Position numbers and translations under genes: made by a program
Shown here: positions 39,246-39,966 of the stretch, piece by piece
Numbering within the stretch: the stretch's first letter is position 1
Layout: every line of letters starts with the position of its first letter
Origin: Apostichopus californicus
Lineage: Eukaryota; Echinodermata; Holothuroidea; Aspidochirotida; Stichopodidae
Length of the DNA stretch: 39,966 nucleotides
Reading direction: 5' to 3'
Assembly (NCBI GenBank): GCA_020650975.1
Contig: JAIPMN010000009.1
Coordinates: 1 to 39,966, forward strand
The notes under the pieces: model-generated
Database searches by the model: none
The model's input: only the letters and a program-made list of their open reading frames with translations
Told to the model about the DNA's origin: nothing

Positions 39246-39966
39246 GTATGTACAGGACGTAATGCATGTGGCATTACTGTATGTAATCTTGTGGTTTTTC
39301 TTCTAATATTTTCAGGGGAGGGCATAGCTTGAGGGTTAGGGGAGGGCATTGCTTGAGGGTTAGGGGAGGACATAGCTTGAGGGTTAGGGCAGGGCATAGC
39401 TTGAGGGTTAGGGGAGGACATAGCTTGAGGGTTAGGGGAGGGCATAGCTTGAGGGTTAGGGGAGGACATAGCTTGAGGGTTAGAGGAGGGCATAGCTTGA
39501 GGGTTAGGGGAGGGCATAGCTTGAGGGTTAGGGGAGGGCATAGCTTGAGGGTTAGGGGGGCATAGCTTGAGGGTTAGGGGAGGGCATAGCTTGAGGGTTA
39601 GGGGAGGGCAAAGCTTGAGGGTTAGGGGAGGGCATAGCTTGAGGGTTATTACAGTGTGAATTTTGTTTAATTGTTTACTTTAAGCTACGATCTCTCGTCT
39701 CTCTTTTTGTTCTGTCGTTAGTCAATAAGACCTACCACTAATTAGTTCAGCTTGTTGATCTGTTTTATATTGGTGATCATTTCCTGATAAACAAGAAGTA
39801 AAGTCCAGATGAACAACAAATGATATTTGGACCTGCAGCTGATTTTGAATTTTGTTTTAGAATGGCAAACCAATTTTCTTGTTTTCAAATATTTTTACAT
39901 TATGGAAGACCATTTTCAGAGAAAGAAATGAGTGGATTATTTCTCAATGACCCCACCTCCCCCCCC
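39246..39966 (+). other. Start of intron 30, runs off the window
   Basis: It holds the 24-bp minisatellite (39313-39649) and then 317 bases of AT-rich DNA ending in a C run at the edge. No exon is seen. Confidence 0.7.
39313..39649 (+). repeat. 24-bp minisatellite (AGGGGAGGGCATAGCTTGAGGGTT type)
   Basis: About 14 nearly identical copies of a 24-bp unit containing GGGGAGGGCATAGCTTGAGG, with small variants (GGACA for GGGCA, one unit shortened near 39555). Since 24 is a multiple of three and the unit has no stop in several frames, long false ORFs with eight-residue repeats appear on both strands. The G-runs lie on the coding strand. Confidence 0.92.

Noticed and set aside
39122..39541. 139-codon minus-strand ORF with PSPNPQAM repeats
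   Set aside because: It is the reverse reading of the 24-bp minisatellite plus the antisense of exon 30; the repeats come from unit length, not from a protein.
39329..39565. Plus-strand ORF of RVRGGHSL repeats
   Set aside because: Same minisatellite read forward; no start context or splice link in frame with exon 30.
39313..39649. Interstitial telomere repeat (GGGTTAGGGG words)
   Set aside because: TTAGGG occurs only once per 24-bp unit; not a telomeric array.

Overview
This window looks like animal nuclear DNA. It holds small phase-1 exons with GT-AG splice sites, AT-rich introns, 5'-truncated LINE copies, hAT-type MITEs, tRNA-derived SINE heads and many minisatellites. The repeat mix and the EGF/FN3 exon style suggest a marine invertebrate deuterostome, with an echinoderm-like genome as my best guess. 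I cannot fix the species from sequence alone.

One large plus-strand gene fills almost the whole window. I could place 30 coding exons (1407-1473 through 39132-39245), 4,996 coding bases or 1,665 codons, and the gene continues past the right edge. Exon 1 encodes a signal peptide. Exons 2-8 encode eight fibronectin type III (FN3) or FN3-like domains, with two fused in exon 8. Exons 9-19 encode eleven EGF domains, exon 20 one isolated FN3, and exons 21-30 ten more EGF domains. Every internal exon is symmetric 1-1, so each domain is a cassette that can be duplicated, inserted or skipped without a frameshift. The product is predicted to be secreted or to be the ectodomain of a membrane protein. 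No transmembrane segment is seen before the window ends. I do not recognise a named orthologue.

Layout: 1-716 is a minus-strand LINE endonuclease fragment. 717-1406 is the promoter and 5'UTR, with a TATA-like box and a tiny uORF. 1474-5770 is a long first intron. 5771-13376 is the FN3 block. 13904-24913 is the first EGF array. 24914-27420 is a repeat-dense intron (inverted minisatellite with a retrotransposon endonuclease fragment, hAT MITE, two LINE 3' ends) just before the lone FN3 exon. 28876-39245 is the second EGF array. Its introns hold a TCTCGCGAGA-type array, a second hAT-like MITE, an AT palindromic satellite, a 35-bp array rich in splice-donor-like words, and a 24-bp minisatellite.

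There is no sign of a prokaryotic-type system, CRISPR, an rRNA gene or a second protein-coding gene. The most interesting signals are: the isolated FN3 exon, which resembles exon 4; calcium-ligand codons split across exon junctions; tandem in-frame donors at the FN3/EGF boundary; and the unusual intronic arrays.
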